Below, one piece after another: positions 1 to 12,329 of a stretch of 64,000 nucleotides of DNA; within the stretch, counting starts at the first letter, position 1; every line of letters begins with the position of its first letter. The DNA is from Nereocystis luetkeana (taxonomy: Eukaryota; Sar; Phaeophyceae; Laminariales; Laminariaceae). A program made the translations under genes and the position numbers. The notes below the pieces were generated by a model. That model saw only the letters and a program-made list of their open reading frames with translations, was not told where the DNA came from and did not search any database. Location: NCBI GenBank assembly GCA_031213475.1, contig JARUPZ010000013.1:3472731-3536730 (forward strand). The letters are read 5' to 3'.

Positions 1-21
1 AGGTGCTGTGTTTCGCTACGT

Positions 22-554
22 GACTGAATAGCACCGACACAAGGCAATACGCCTTATTGTGCAAACACAATACCTATAGAAGGCGATTCGTTTGGTATTG
101 GTCTATTTGGCTATTAGGCGAGTACGGCTATAAGCTGACTTCAAGCCGCTTGTCACTACTATATAAGCCGCCTTACAACGGGATCCCCCAGTTAGATGAA
201 TACCACGTACAAATGTATGAATTAATTATTCTGCTCTGCTTTTGATGTTTACGGGTACTACCGCTACCTGGTGTGTGTCAATAGGGACTGAATAGCACCG
301 ACACAAGGCGGTATGTCTTTTATGCAAACACGATACCTATATAAGGCGACCCGTTTGGTATTGGTGCTATTTGGCTACTATCATAGGCGAGTACGGCTAT
401 AAGCTGACTTCAAGCCGCCTGTCACTGCTATAAGTCGCCTTACAACGGGACCACCCAGTTAGATGAATACCACGTACAAATGCAAGAATTAATTATTCTG
501 CTCTGCTGTTTGATGTTTACGGGTACCACCGCTACCTGGTGTGTGTCAATAGGA
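22..554. repeat. 264-bp tandem duplication (two units)
   Basis: Unit 1 spans about 22-285 and unit 2 about 286-554. Both begin GACTGAATAGCACCGACAC and end with GTGTGTGTCAATAGG. The copies stay alignable throughout with scattered substitutions and small indels, so the duplication is fairly recent. Only short open frames (about 60 codons) occur and they are not conserved as frames between the units, so I see no coding signal. Confidence 0.85.
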
Positions 555-1400
555 TCCTATTTTCTTCGAGGGAGAGATTGGTTTACTTTTTTTACTCACC
601 AGGTATGAAACAAGCAGTCTCGAGAATGAGGGGGCGGAAAAATACTTTTTGCAGACATAAAATCGCTCCTACTGCTGCAGGTTACGGTCACCGTCAGGCA
701 GTCCATCCAGTCCGTCTCGTTCCTGCCCCCTGAGCAGTCCTTGGCCCCATCGAGCTCGCTGAATACCAGCATATATGCTTTGCGTGCGGGGTATGGGATG
801 GGATCGGCGTGACCAAATGCAAACCAACGACGACTGCTACCAGTATTATTACCCTGGGAGGTACCAACTGCTGCTGTGGTGCGCGTGCGTGCCGTGCTCT
901 GGTGCTGGTTTGAAGCTATCACTACATTACGCACGAGTACTATTAATACTACTGTACGATACAATACAGCAGTAGAGTTGCTACACTTTTGCACAACAAC
1001 TACATCACCGAGTATTCACGAGTATGCATGCTGTGCAATGTACCCTGACGTATTAGGCTACCTCGCAGTACTGCTTTTGTTCGATGTCTCCCGACAACAC
1101 CGTTTACATGGGCAGTATGAATGGGCGTGCCGACGGCCAGCCTAGCACATTGCAGCTATAGGATGGAATGCTTTCAGCGCTTTCAGGCCCATAATAATAT
1201 GTTTACAGTAGGCGTTTTTCTTCGCTCTATCTCCACTCGCGCCACTGAAACAAGAATAAACGTCGACGCATCGCCGGGTATCCGGAACACATGCGGGCAC
1301 TGGGGTACTTACCTGGTCAACATAGCAATACCCGGCCGGGAGGGCAGGGTAAGGCCCGGCCTTCAGACATGGAGGGTACCCGTTCTGGGCGGGTACCCTA
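555..1400. other. No gene seen
   Basis: Non-repetitive sequence with only short overlapping open frames on both strands and no recognisable domain. No RNA gene or regulatory element can be supported. Confidence 0.5.
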
Positions 1401-1490
1401 ACCCCTTTAGGACTGCAGTCCCGTTTTGGGGACAAAGTACTTGAAAATTGACTGGTTTGTCCCCAAAACGGGACTGCAGTCCTAAAAGGG
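1401..1490. mobile_element. Short inverted-repeat element with perfect 29-bp arms (MITE-like)
   Basis: Left arm 1408-1436 and right arm 1456-1484 are perfect reverse complements (TAGGACTGCAGTCCCG onward), separated by about 19 bp. The symmetry continues outward into CCCTTT / AAAGGG with one base of difference. A diverged second copy lies at 43411-43502. Non-coding; too short for autonomous transposition. No clear target duplication can be assigned. Confidence 0.7.
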
Positions 1491-2500
1491 CTGGCAAGGG
1501 GCCCATCTCCAAGTACGAGTACAATAACAAAATTAACCGAACCGCGTCCCTCTCGCACCCAAACATGCCAGGAGACGGCAGTTTTGTTGTGTCGTTTGTC
1601 CCACGTTTCGCGGCCCCCACACTAAACTTCAGTAGTATATCAAGTATATATCGATCGCTGTCCGCCACGCTTGAATTTCAGTAGCGTGTGTATTTATTTT
1701 AGTCTAGACCACCGTCCGTCACAATGCTGCCGTCTCCTGCGGTCCTCTTCTGGTATATTACGTCTAGGCCGCTTTCTGTCACGCCATCCGTCACAGACCT
1801 AACCTGCCGGCTGCTGACGTACTTGTTCACAAGTGGCGGACGGCGCTCTACGAAATGGGCCGCTTTTTTTCTGATCTGATTGCATCGTAGTGGTGAATAC
1901 GTATGATATCAAGATACGTATGATATCAAGTTATCGTATTTTTTTTGTTCTTCTGTTTTATTTCGCTGTTTCACTCTTCTCCCTTCCTCCTCCTGCCTGC
2001 CGCTCCTTTTTTTGGCGCGCTCTGTATGCTCCCAACAGATCTGCCACTGGTACAACATCAGTGCGTGCAAGTCACGTCGCCAGTCATGTGCTAAAGAGCC
2101 TACGACTACATCGTTCGAGCCGTGGGTGGACTGTCGTGGATGGGGTACAATTGATTGCGATACGGTCGAAGCTTCCAGTTCAGTGCGCCCCTACCTTCTA
2201 ATCACCCTTCGATGGATACAGCGAGGAACGTGCCCCACGAGAAGACGATTCCGTGCCAATAAAGACAAACGGAGGTCGAGAACTCCTACGCACGAGATAA
2301 TAATCGACACGGCCTTCACACGTGGCAGGAGCACCGGCAGCCCGCCAGCACCAGAGGTTATACTACTCGCCGTACGACATAAAAATCCCACCCCGCCCTT
2401 TGCCTTGTGGCGCTGCGAAGCGCCCCGCGAAAACCATCAGTGAAAACGTCAGTTGTCTTAGATTTTTCAGTTTCTGACGACGTTTGCGGAGGCGAGGGGT
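1491..2500. other. Upstream region of the bZIP gene, no gene seen
   Basis: No protein family is recognisable. A pyrimidine-rich stretch ending in TTTTTCAG at about 2461-2470 could be a splice acceptor for an upstream exon of the bZIP gene. The bZIP frame carries a TGA at 2500-2502, so any such exon would have to join downstream of it. Confidence 0.35.
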
Positions 2501-2970
2501 GAACGCCCGCGCTCGACACCACCCCCGCCCCCGCCGTCATCGCCTCCACCACCGCCTCTTCCATCGCCACCGCACCCGTCGTCATCGCCACCACCGCCGC
2601 TGTTAGAGTCGGCATCGTTGTCTGCGTCATTGTCATCGCCGTCGTCGAGGTCATCGTGTTGTACGGACCAACAGGGGTGCGCCTATACTCGTCGTTCTGC
2701 TCAGCAGGTGGTCCGCAGCGCGCGACCAGTACCACCACCACCATCACCACCGGCTCCACCAGTAGCACCAGCATCAACACCAGCACCAACACTACCACCA
2801 GCACCACCATCAAAACCAGCATCAACACCAGCATCGACATCAGCAACAAAGAAAGGAAAACAGCGACGAAGCCAGATCGACCAATCGACGGACCACCTTC
2901 CCTTGCCACCACCACCAACCCCGTCACCACCATCACAGCCATATCCACCGCAACCACCACCACAAACACC

Positions 2971-4300
2971 ATGCCAAGCGGCCGCACGCCAAAGACAGCT
3001 ACGGGCATGGCTCCCCTTCCGACCATCAACTCCGACGACGCCGCTCGGGCGCGCGCTGAGCGGAAGGGCAAGCTCGCCGCATCCCGTGCGCGGACCGCTG
3101 CCGTCGCCGCCGCAGCAGCCGGCGGCGGAAGCGGTGGCGCTAGTTCGGGTGGCGGTAGCAACAAAGACGTTCTCCAGCAGATGCGAAAGTTGAGGAACAG
3201 GGAGTCCGCTGCGATCTCCCGCGGGCGTGAGAGTGGCCGCGTGGGGGAGCTCGAGAACCAGGTGGAGGCCTTGGAGGCGGAGAACCGACAGCTTCGGCAA
3301 CGTGTTTGTCGCTACGAGAGCACGGAAATGGGAGAAGAAGGCAGCGACAGCGCTGATGACGGCGACGCCTCTGATGCCGTCGCCGCTGGCGCTGATGTTG
3401 ATCCTGAGGAGGAGAAAGAGGAGAAGGAGGAGGATGGTGAGGATGATGGTGGTGATAATGATGACTCGCTTCCATCAGAAGCGACCGGGAACCCGCGCAT
3501 GTGGACTCCCGCTGCCTCAGCCGCGACCTGCTTCGCGACGGCGCCTGGTAATAGCGCCCCCACCACCGCCGACGGTGCCACCGCAGCCGCCGCCCACGGT
3601 AGTGGGTGCTACGGGCACGCGATATCGCGCGCGGGTGCTGCCAGTGCCGCTTGTGGGGCTGCTTACGGCTCTGCTCACAGTGCAGCTGCTAGCTTTAACA
3701 TGATTTCGCGACCAGCAGTGTTTGCGTGAACACCTCTAATTCGGCCGGGTGAAACCTCCCAAACCGCCCCCCCTCTAGCACCCACTATCACCGCTTCGTC
3801 TCTTATCCCTCCGCCCTCAGCGCCTTCCCCGCACTCCTCGCCCCGTTCCCCCCTCGCTGCCTCCCATCCCTCCACCCCTGTCTCCGCTTGTGTCCATTCC
3901 TTTTTACTACCGCCCATCGTTGGGTATGTGGGGTATCGGGAACGAGGCGAGGGCGGGGGAGAAGGGGAAGAGGCGGGGGGGGGAGGGGGGTCAAGCGTGG
4001 GTAATCGGCAATGGGATATATGTAGAGGCGATTTTAATGAGGGGACGCACCTTGGGGCTCGCCGAAACTTAAGTCTTCCGGCAGCGGAGACAATCACAGC
4101 TATACAGCAACAGCACCAACAGCAGAACCAGCAGCGGCAGCAGTACCAGCAGCGGCAGCAGCACCAACAATATCACCACCAAGAACATCATCAACGGCAA
4201 CAGCACCAACAGCAGCAGCACCAACAGCTGCAGCACCAACAGCTGCAGCACCAACAGCAGCAGCACCATCAGTACCAGCAACAACACCGGCTGTATCAGC

Positions 4301-4340
<40 letters not shown>

Positions 4341-4737
4341 GCAGCAGCAACAGCGATATCTGGCTCAGCCGAGAACTTCGGCCGCGGCGGCGGCAGTGGC
4401 GGCGACGACAGTGGACCACGCGACTTACGCGGCTCACCCAGGAGGACAAGCCCAGCACCAACATCAACAGACTCCAGGAAATTCGCATTATCCCGCACAA
4501 TCAGCCTACACTTACCAAGGTTACGGCATGCAGGGGGGGGTAGAGGCAGGAGCGAGGGCGGGGGCGGCAGGACCGGAACCACTCACTTGGGTGCCCGCCG
4601 CGACGTCGGGCTTGGCTCTCGCGGGTGGTGGTGGCAGTGGGGGCTACGATGACAATGAGGAGGAAGACATCGACTACATGTTTGCCGAGCTCACGGCGGA
4701 GGACGGCACAGCGGAGGATGAAACAGGAAATTTATAG
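2971..4737 (+). CDS. bZIP transcription factor with poly-Gln/acidic C-terminal half (probably two exons)
   Basis: A DNA-binding bZIP domain lies in the first open segment (2971-3729). Counting from the ATG at 2971, the basic region is about residues 72-90 with the diagnostic N-x7-R (N76, R84). Zipper leucines sit at 94, 101 and 108, a short three-heptad zipper. After it come a very acidic Asp/Glu run and an Ala-rich stretch. The frame stops at 3729. The same frame is open again about 3928-4737 and encodes a long Gln/His-rich tract (about 4095-4355), an Ala/Gly region and an acidic C-terminus (EEEDIDYMFAELTAE). I infer an intron: donor near 3726 (GC|GTGAAC) and an acceptor near 4025 or 4073 keep the phase, but both are weak. 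The frame is open upstream to 2503 without an ATG, so an upstream exon is possible. The domain is clear; the exon joining is not. The role is nuclear, sequence-specific transcription control; target unknown. Confidence 0.75.
4085..4360 (+). repeat. (CAG/CAA)n tract encoding poly-Gln/His
   Basis: Trinucleotide repeat of CAG, CAA and CAC codons in the open frame of the bZIP gene's second half. The longest pure CAA run is about 4301-4338. Codon mixing suggests an old coding repeat; length is likely polymorphic. Confidence 0.8.
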
Positions 4738-4904
4738 AAGCGGCGGGGGAGGGGGGGACATCGACGACTTGTTGGATGAGCTAACGGCGGAAACTTTGTA
4801 GAGGCGGTGGAGAGGGGGGGGGGGGGTTGGTGGGGGGTGAAAGGGGGGGAATTGGGTGGGGGGGGGGTGAGGTGGGGCTTGGGGAGGGGGAGTGAATCGA
4901 GTGC

Positions 4905-6360
4905 ATGTAACGTTATAGAACGGAGCGCTGCTGTGGTCCCTTGGCCGGCGGCGGTTATGCCGATGGCGGTGATGCCGCGACGGTAGCCCTGCGGGATGGG
5001 GCGGGGTAGGGGAGGTGTATTATTCCAGAGCGACGCGTTAATTCATGTACTCTGAGCAGTGTCGGCCACGGATGGTGCCAACTGTAGCGGTGGCGGCAGC
5101 GACCGTTGCATTGCATCGTTACAGAGCGAAACGGTGTCATTGCCGCTGGGCGTCTGCGGATGCGGGTGGCGACGGTGGCGGAGGCGGAGGGTGGGGGGGC
5201 GTGGGAGGTAACCGCATCGTTATCGAGAGAGGCGGTTGCCTCTAGTCAGCGTCGGCGATGATAATGGTGGATACTGCGGTGGTGACTGCGGCAACGGCGT
5301 CGACGGCGAATGCGGCGGCTACGGCAGCGGCGGCGGTTGATGAAAGAGTGGAGCGGGGGCGATAAATGTATCGTTTCAGAGCAAGACTCTGTTGATGTCT
5401 CTTTGGCGTCGGTGATGACGACGGCAGTGGCAGCGGTGATGGTGGCGGTGGCGGGAGGGGCGGAGCGGTCGGAAGAAGCGTGTCGCTACAGAGCGAAGCG
5501 CTGTTGATATCCCTTGGGCTAGAATGGTGACGGGGGCCCGGGGGGGGGGGTGAATATGGCGGAGATACGTGCCGTGACAGACCGAAGTATTTATGATCCC
5601 CCTTGAGCGGCTGCGGTTGCGGCAGTGGCGTTGGCGGCTGCGGGGGCGGTGGTTGGGGGGGGGGGGGACTGATCGTTGTGGATCCAAGCGCTGTTGACAT
5701 ACCTTGGTCAGCAGTGGCGACAGGGATGGTGGCTGCGAGGGTGGCTGTGGCGGCGACTGTAGTTACTGCGGCGGTGCTTGCGGCAGCAGAGGGACCAGCA
5801 GAGCGCGAGGCGTTGTTGATCTCCCTTGGGCAGCGTCGACAGCCATGATGGTGGCGGCGTGGGGAGGTGGGGGCGGTGCGTGGGGGGAGCAAGGTAGCGC
5901 TACAGAGCGAGGCGCTGTTAATGCCCCTTGAGCGGCGGCAGCGGCGGTGGTGGCAGCGGCGGCGGCGGGGATGAGGAGAGGGGGGGGAGTGTTGAGAAAA
6001 CGCCTCGTAACAGAGCAAGGCGCTGGTGGTGCCCATTGGGCGGCGGTGGAGGCGGCGACGGGTTCAGCTGATGTCGCAGCTGAACCAGTGAGGGCGGCGG
6101 TGAGGGGGGGAAGGGAGACGCTGTTGGTATCCCTTGGGAAGCGACGGCGGTCGTGGCGGTGAGGGCAGTGGTTGCGTTGGTGCCGACGCCTGGGGGGGGG
6201 GGGGGGGCATGCGTGTTTTAACAGAGCGAGTTGCTGGATTATCCCTTGGACAGCGTCGGCGGCGGTGGCGTCGGCGCGGCTGCTTATGCGACGACGATGG
6301 CGCATGCAGCGGTGCCAGTGACGGTGCCTGTGCGAGTTGGAGTTTCTAGGATTCCGCTTG
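4905..6360. repeat. Degenerate minisatellite, about 105-bp period, 11-12 units
   Basis: A core resembling ACAGAGCGAGGCGCTGTTGA followed by TCCCTTGGGC-AGCG recurs near 4915, 5118, 5371, 5484, 5573, 5678, 5798, 5895, 6005, 6110 and 6215, with a weak unit near 6335. Cores are separated by GGC/GGT-rich filler and G-runs. Long open frames cross the array on the minus strand (5242-6036, 5763-6305). They read as Pro/His-rich repeats with a recurring INSASL-like motif and most likely follow from the base composition rather than from coding selection. Confidence 0.65.
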
Positions 6361-8100
6361 GATCAGCGTGTTTGCACCTTCCGTGATATTTTATCCGGCC
6401 GGTACCGTTGACAGTAGCAGCAGCAGCAGGGGGACGTGGGGGGCGTTGACTAGAGTCGTCTGGACAGGAGTCGACAAGGTGGTGCACTTTACCTACTGTA
6501 CGACGGGCACGAAATAGACGAGCATAATATATATCGAACTAAAACGCCTCTGTCTTCGTTTCTTAATCTGCTCCATGGATGTTTGAAGGTTTGTGGATCC
6601 TATGTGTGTGTGGGGGGGGAGGGGGTTAAGTGGCTAACAATATCCGCACCGCGGGCACGCGCGCTACGTAGCGAGGGGGGCTGGTGTTTGGGATGGGATA
6701 GCAGCTAGGGGTTGCTCGACGGCTTGCATCTCGTCGCATTAATATTTTGTTTCGGGAGTATTTCTACTAAGGGCTTATGATTGGCTGGCTATTCCGAGGA
6801 TTTTATGCCCCACATTTATGGGAGGCAGGGGTAAGCAGGGGTAATGAAGGGAAGAATAGCGCCCTCGGGGGATTGACCGGTTAATCCTCGAGCAGGTCCC
6901 GTTTCCTAACGGCACGTGATTGATTGATATACATGTGAGTCGTTAATACGAGGTGGATATGGATTTTTACGACCATCTGAATGTCTCATTTTTCTGCGAT
7001 CAGGCTGGTAACGTTTTGTCCGTTGACCGCGGGCGAGGTTCTCTTCCTATTGCGCCTGATGTTTGTTTTGTTTTCCTTCATCTGGCACCAAGTGAATGTT
7101 GTGTGTGTGCTGAATACCGCTGTCGGAGAGCTTTCGTGCGCTATAGTATTCCAGTACACGGCAGCACCAGCCAGCAGCAGGAGCGGTAGCACACTACACG
7201 TGGACTCTTGATTGGGGGGGGGGTCACGGGGAGGGAAATCGCGGCGTGCGCGGGTCGGGTGTCGGACTCGTGATAAGCAGGGGTGGGTGGGGTGGGGGTG
7301 CGGGTGCGGGCGGGGTGATTTTTAATTACTCTCCGCAAGCTTCCCTGCGTTTAGTATGCGTACCGTGGTGCTACTCCCTTTCTCCGTCGTAGTCTCGTGA
7401 CGAAGCCATGCAAACGAGCCCCCCTTTTGTCATCGCCGCAGATACCCACCAATGATGGTTTCCGAAGCCGCACAGCTTTTTTGCAGTTAAAGGGGCCCGG
7501 GGCTTGTTTGGTTTTCGTACGTTTGACAGTTGAACCGACGTGCGTACGTGCACCTTAGCTTTAGGGAATGAGCTCGTAGCTACGACAAGTGCGTTCGTAT
7601 ATCTGACAGATAGTTGACCTTGTGGTCCTTTTTTTTGTCCCAGTATGCGTTGTGATCGGTTTGGGTATGTGATGTTGGTTTGATATTTGAAGTACTACGG
7701 TGTGTGGGTGAAGTGGAGGGTGATGGGTGGAGGTGGCATGTTCGTCGTTCTTCATTGTCCAATCAGACGTGCACTGTTGTGCGGTATGGCACGATATTTA
7801 TGTGTTTAATGAAAACATGATGACGATATGTCATCTGCCTCGATTTTTTCAATTTTTTTACGCGAGGAAACATGATTTTTTTTAATGCGTGTGGGCTGAA
7901 AAGGCCCTCAGTCGCCTGCGGCTGATGTTCTGCTTCTTTGACAATAACAATGATTTCGAATACCATTAATTCGTCGACGTAACGTCAGCACCAGCACGGG
8001 CCTGTCAAACACGAAATGCAGACTCCGGGCGAAGTCGAAACTCGTGTATTATCATGTTCTGGCGGCCGGCAACGCTTAGCGTAAGCTTTGATGACGAACA
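6361..8100. other. No gene seen
   Basis: Mixed-composition sequence with G-run microsatellites (about 6610-6630, 7213-7224). Only short open frames without recognisable domains occur. I cannot support any gene or RNA here. Confidence 0.5.
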
Positions 8101-9650
8101 CTCATTCGCCCTCGTATCTTATTTTATACCTGGTAGTTACTGCTGTTCTGTCTGTCTGTAAGTGAGTAGCGCGATCCGGAGTTCTCCAGATCCGCATTGC
8201 CCCATAGGTAGGAAGGCCGGGTGCCACAACCAGCAGAACATCGGTTGTAGCGTCGCGCCGAGTCCCGGCCGTCGCGTGCTGAGCATTGGCCCAATCCCAA
8301 GAACAGTGACTACTACTCATGATGGAAATGTATCGGTTGTTTAGACTCAACATGGATGTCCCAGTGGTCCTTATAACTCCCTTCGGATGGGTACAAAACA
8401 ACGCACTACAAGCACTGTCGTGATTGTCTCGTGAGTCTCGCGATTCAGAGCGCTTCAGTCCCGTCTTGCGGCATCGATCGAGCACGTACCATGCGCTCGA
8501 GCACGTTGTAAACGTCGGATGTTATGTAACTGGCCAACCACGGTCCGGGGACGCCCCGCCGAAGGAGGGTCTACCAAGCCGTGACAAAGTGTTGCATATC
8601 ACTAGCTCTCCCTTCTCGCCGAGAGTGGCCCTGGTGGATGACCCCCCTCCGACCTCAGCCGACATCGCTCACCGTGCAACCGTCATCGCCTCTACCACGA
8701 CCTCGCCGCTGCGCTGTCGGCGGGATTTCCTGTTGACCTCTTCGATGTTAGGGTTGCCCGGTACACCCGCAAACGTAGGTTGACCCCGTTCTGACACTTG
8801 CGTGGCATGGCGGCTGGAACAATGGGTGAGGCCGAGACGGACCACCGGGGCTGCCAAGACCTCGTACGTAGTAGTAGCACACGCGGCGTTCTTTCGGGGC
8901 CTCTTCTTTCGGGGTCGCCCGCTCTTTGCGGGCATCAGCGACGCTGTCCGCGGTAGCGATTATTGCGTCGACGTGAGTGGTCGCCGAGCTCCTCCTACCC
9001 GGTGCCTCCGCGGGCATCGGAGACGACGACCTTGGCAGCGGCAAAACCCCGCCGGTATGTCTGGTCGCTGACTACCGTGACGCCGTTCGGCGCCAGGACC
9101 GCTTCTGGCCGCTTCAAGAGTGGTACCCCCGTCTAGGGGTGTCCGTCGGCATTGTGGCCGCGACAGCAAGCAAGCAGTGTCGGCGTTGACGGCAGGGGTG
9201 GCCGGCTGACGGGGCGATGCAGCAGTTGGCGGCGGTCGCTGCGTCGTCGATGGAGGCGGTGCGAGCACCGGCCTGGCCGCGACAGAGGTCGCGGCGGCGG
9301 CGGCGGTTGGGACTACCTTGTTGGTGGAGGCTTCCTTGAACGCGACACGGGCGCCTCCGGTTTGGCAGTTGGAGGAATGAGAGGCACCGCCGGCGGAGAC
9401 GGCGAGAAAGTGGCCGAGGCGACGCGGGAAACCCCTTCTCAGGAAGTGGGCGGGACGGCCTCTGGCGTGGGTAGGGCCCGGGTGGTGCGTTTCGGTCGTA
9501 GCTGGCTGCGACAAATACGAGGAACGTGGTTGCTTGCCCGACGAACGTATGGACAGATGGGGGTGACGGTGTTACTTTTAACGAGGACTCCGACATCCAG
9601 CGTACACATAGGGACTCGGTGCTGATTTTGCGCTTGTCGGCTGGCTGCTC
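8101..9650. other. GC-rich stretch with overlapping long open frames, unidentified
   Basis: GC content rises sharply compared with the flanks, and several open frames overlap on both strands: minus 8960-9514 (184 codons), minus 9114-9596 (160), plus 9152-9625 (157), minus 8102-8485 (127). None contains a motif I recognise, and the frames shift from one to the next on the minus strand. It could be a decayed gene or transposon fragment, or exons of an unrecognised gene. No direct repeats or terminal motifs that would identify an element are visible. Confidence 0.3.
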
Positions 9651-10194
9651 GATTCAATGAGTTGCTGCTACTACTCTCTTCTTTGTTTCAAATTTCAAAC
9701 TTCGAGGGCTGTCGACTCTGCCTTTTCCACTGGTCATTGTACACGGCATTCGAAAACATGCTAATGAGTATGAGTACGTACTGTAGCCTGGAGCTTTTGA
9801 ATCAGGCGGTCAGACAGACAGGCACATTGTATTTCAAGTTTCCGCCAAGGAGACCCTAAGGTAAACCTAGGAGATCAGCCCGTCGTATCGAAAGTCTACT
9901 CGTACGTGGTTTGTTGGTTTAGAATATCGAATTACACATCATATGACAGCGATGAAAGCACCGCCGCTCAAGCCCCTCCCCCCCCCCCCCCCCCGGAAAC
10001 ACCCTTGAACTAGCCGACCTTATCGCGTGGTTACGATCTCGCCAAGCCTACTACCACAATCACGACCGACTGCCATCCCCCGAAACGCCAGTGCTACTAC
10101 CACCATTACTACCACCCACCTACCACCCTCATACGCTGCAACCGTTTCTGCTCCGAAGCCTGGCTGAAACGAAATAAATATTCGATCATCACCG

Positions 10195-10263
10195 TCACCA
10201 TCACAACCACCATCGCCACCACCACCACCACCACCACCACCACCACCACCACTACCACCACCC
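10195..10263. repeat. (CAC)n microsatellite
   Basis: Near-pure CAC/CCA trinucleotide run at about 10200-10262. The surrounding 9651-11600 holds only short open frames, the longest being minus 10782-11339 (185 codons, Cys-rich start, no recognised family), which I do not call as a gene. Confidence 0.7.
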
Positions 10264-11637
10264 TGTTTGTTGCTTGTATCTGGTTGCAACGCGCTGTTTG
10301 GCTGCCGGCTTCCCGCGCAAAACAGCTCCCAAATCACAACGCCAGACCAATATTAACAACAGTAGCGACGACGACACAGTTCATGTAAAAACATGCCAAC
10401 ACCAAATCACGTACCGCCATCAAACGACCTCTGGTATGCACGAAGGGACTGTTTGTAGGTTATCACTACTAATAACAACAGCTTCAAATATCCTCCCCCC
10501 ATCCATTCAAAGGCCTCCCTCTTCCGAAGGACGAAAAACTCTCCCTTGGCAGCCGTAGCGAGTCGCGCAACCACAACAGTGACAAATATTATTGTAGCGA
10601 GACAGTCGACGACTCGCCCCCGCTACCTCCTCGAAGTCTTGGTACCACTGTACCACTATACTACTGCTGACATTTGAACCATCAACCAAAACAGTTGTTT
10701 AGGCACCAGCCAAGTGCAACACATAGCGGGCCACCATCATAATTACTTTCCCTACGCGCACTCCTTATCGCTTGTGCTTAGTTACACCGACTGACTGACT
10801 GTTGACATACCAAAAATACGGTACAGAATAATAACCCCCACGCCCCCCCGAAACTTGCCCCCCACCGCTACCGCGCGCTGAAACATCCCAACTGAACATA
10901 ACACCCTGCTGACCTTTCGAGACAATGCGGCGATGACCGAACACAGAGACGGACGAAACAAACAAAATGACGACTCAAGCCTCGATTGGGTACGTGCGGC
11001 AACCCGGCGCTCCTTACCTGGGTGCTGGGGCGCTTGATACCTACAGTAGTTACCGGGACTGTCTTGTGTCTCCGGGGGGGAGTTTAGTTTCACATCACGC
11101 TCAGAAGCATGATGGATGCTACTGGTACTCTTGCTAGCTTTACTGAAGACATTTAGATCGCATAGCCTATACGTTGGATGGCGGGTCGCGAGTGAGAGCC
11201 CGCGCTCAAAATCGCGGCAGTGGTTTCGGTTGTTGTAGCCGAAGTCCCGAAAACAGAAACACAAAGCAACAAAACGTTCCTCTATATCAGGAGACGCAAA
11301 AGGGGCGACTAGACCGCAACAAGCAAGAATATCTCGCATTTACGCACTGCCAACTTTGGCCCTTGCTCCCAATGCCAAAAACATGCCAGGACACCCAAAG
11401 GGAAGCCCGAACGTCCAGCGCATCGGAGCTCATTTCCACTAACGATCAGTAGGTGAAGCACGCATTCTCCTCCCCACCCCCCCCCATTTTCAGCCATCGA
11501 ACGCGAGTATGAACCCCTACCTTCTGGTACAAATCAGGTAAGTGGGGCGGCGCACGGGATAGGACAATGTGGATCGGGGGAAGGGGGGGCTAAAAAAAAG
11601 TAAGCTTCGATTACCAACGACAATTACTAGAAAAACA

Positions 11638-11816
11638 GACAAGAAAAGACAGACATATAGAGATGGATAGATAGACAAACGGCTGGACAGCCAGACAGAC
11701 GGCTAGCTCGACAGACATATAGGCAGACAAAACAAATGAATATATAAAAACGTACCAGGTAGATAAGACAGACAGACAGACTGACAGACGGACAGACAGG
11801 TAGACTTATACTTATC
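11638..11816. repeat. Degenerate (AGAC)n/(ATAG)n microsatellite
   Basis: Tetranucleotide-rich stretch dominated by GACAGACAGAC and GATAGATAGAC units with interruptions. Confidence 0.7.
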
Positions 11817-11949
11817 TATATAGTCTAGACCTATGCAGGTAGACTTAGAAGTAGCCCTCCACATACTATAGGCAGATCAGTTCTCATCGTGGCACTGAGG
11901 GCGTCTACCATGTTGCGGAGTTCCAAGCCTATCCCTATACCTGGCTCTG

Positions 11950-12320
11950 TATGCCGTGTGGTCTACGACTGAAAATTGAGAAGTGTTGCCGGGATCGACG
12001 TTCTAGATTATCCGCCTACGTTATACGTAGCTTTAGCGGATCTCGCCAAAACGTCTATAATAGAAGTGGGATGGACACGCCGAGATCCAAACAATACAAG
12101 ATCAGCAAAGCTGGGCAAGGTGGAGGGAGGAGGCGACGCCGTGCAATCTGAAAAGAAGGAATGCGTCGTACACACCGTCTGCTTGTCTTGTCTGTCCACC
12201 ACGGACGAAAGCAAACACCGCAAAAACTTACATATCGCTACTGCTGTCCTGTACTGTACATACCCAAATGTACTGTACGTACCCAATATAGCCTTGTTGT
12301 TTTAACCCCCTCCCTCCGAA
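11950..12320. other. No gene seen
   Basis: Short overlapping open frames on both strands (longest about 110 codons) without recognisable motifs. Confidence 0.4.
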
Positions 12321-12329
12321 CCCAAAACA

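Noticed and set aside
2358..3300. Long minus-strand open frames opposite the bZIP gene (268 and 199 codons)
   Set aside because: They mirror the CAC/CCG-rich codons of the sense frame and contain no domain; the sense frame has an intact bZIP.
5242..6305. Minus-strand frames of 264 and 180 codons in the minisatellite
   Set aside because: Pro/His/Arg-rich repeats that follow from the GGC/GGT composition; no start context or splice structure.
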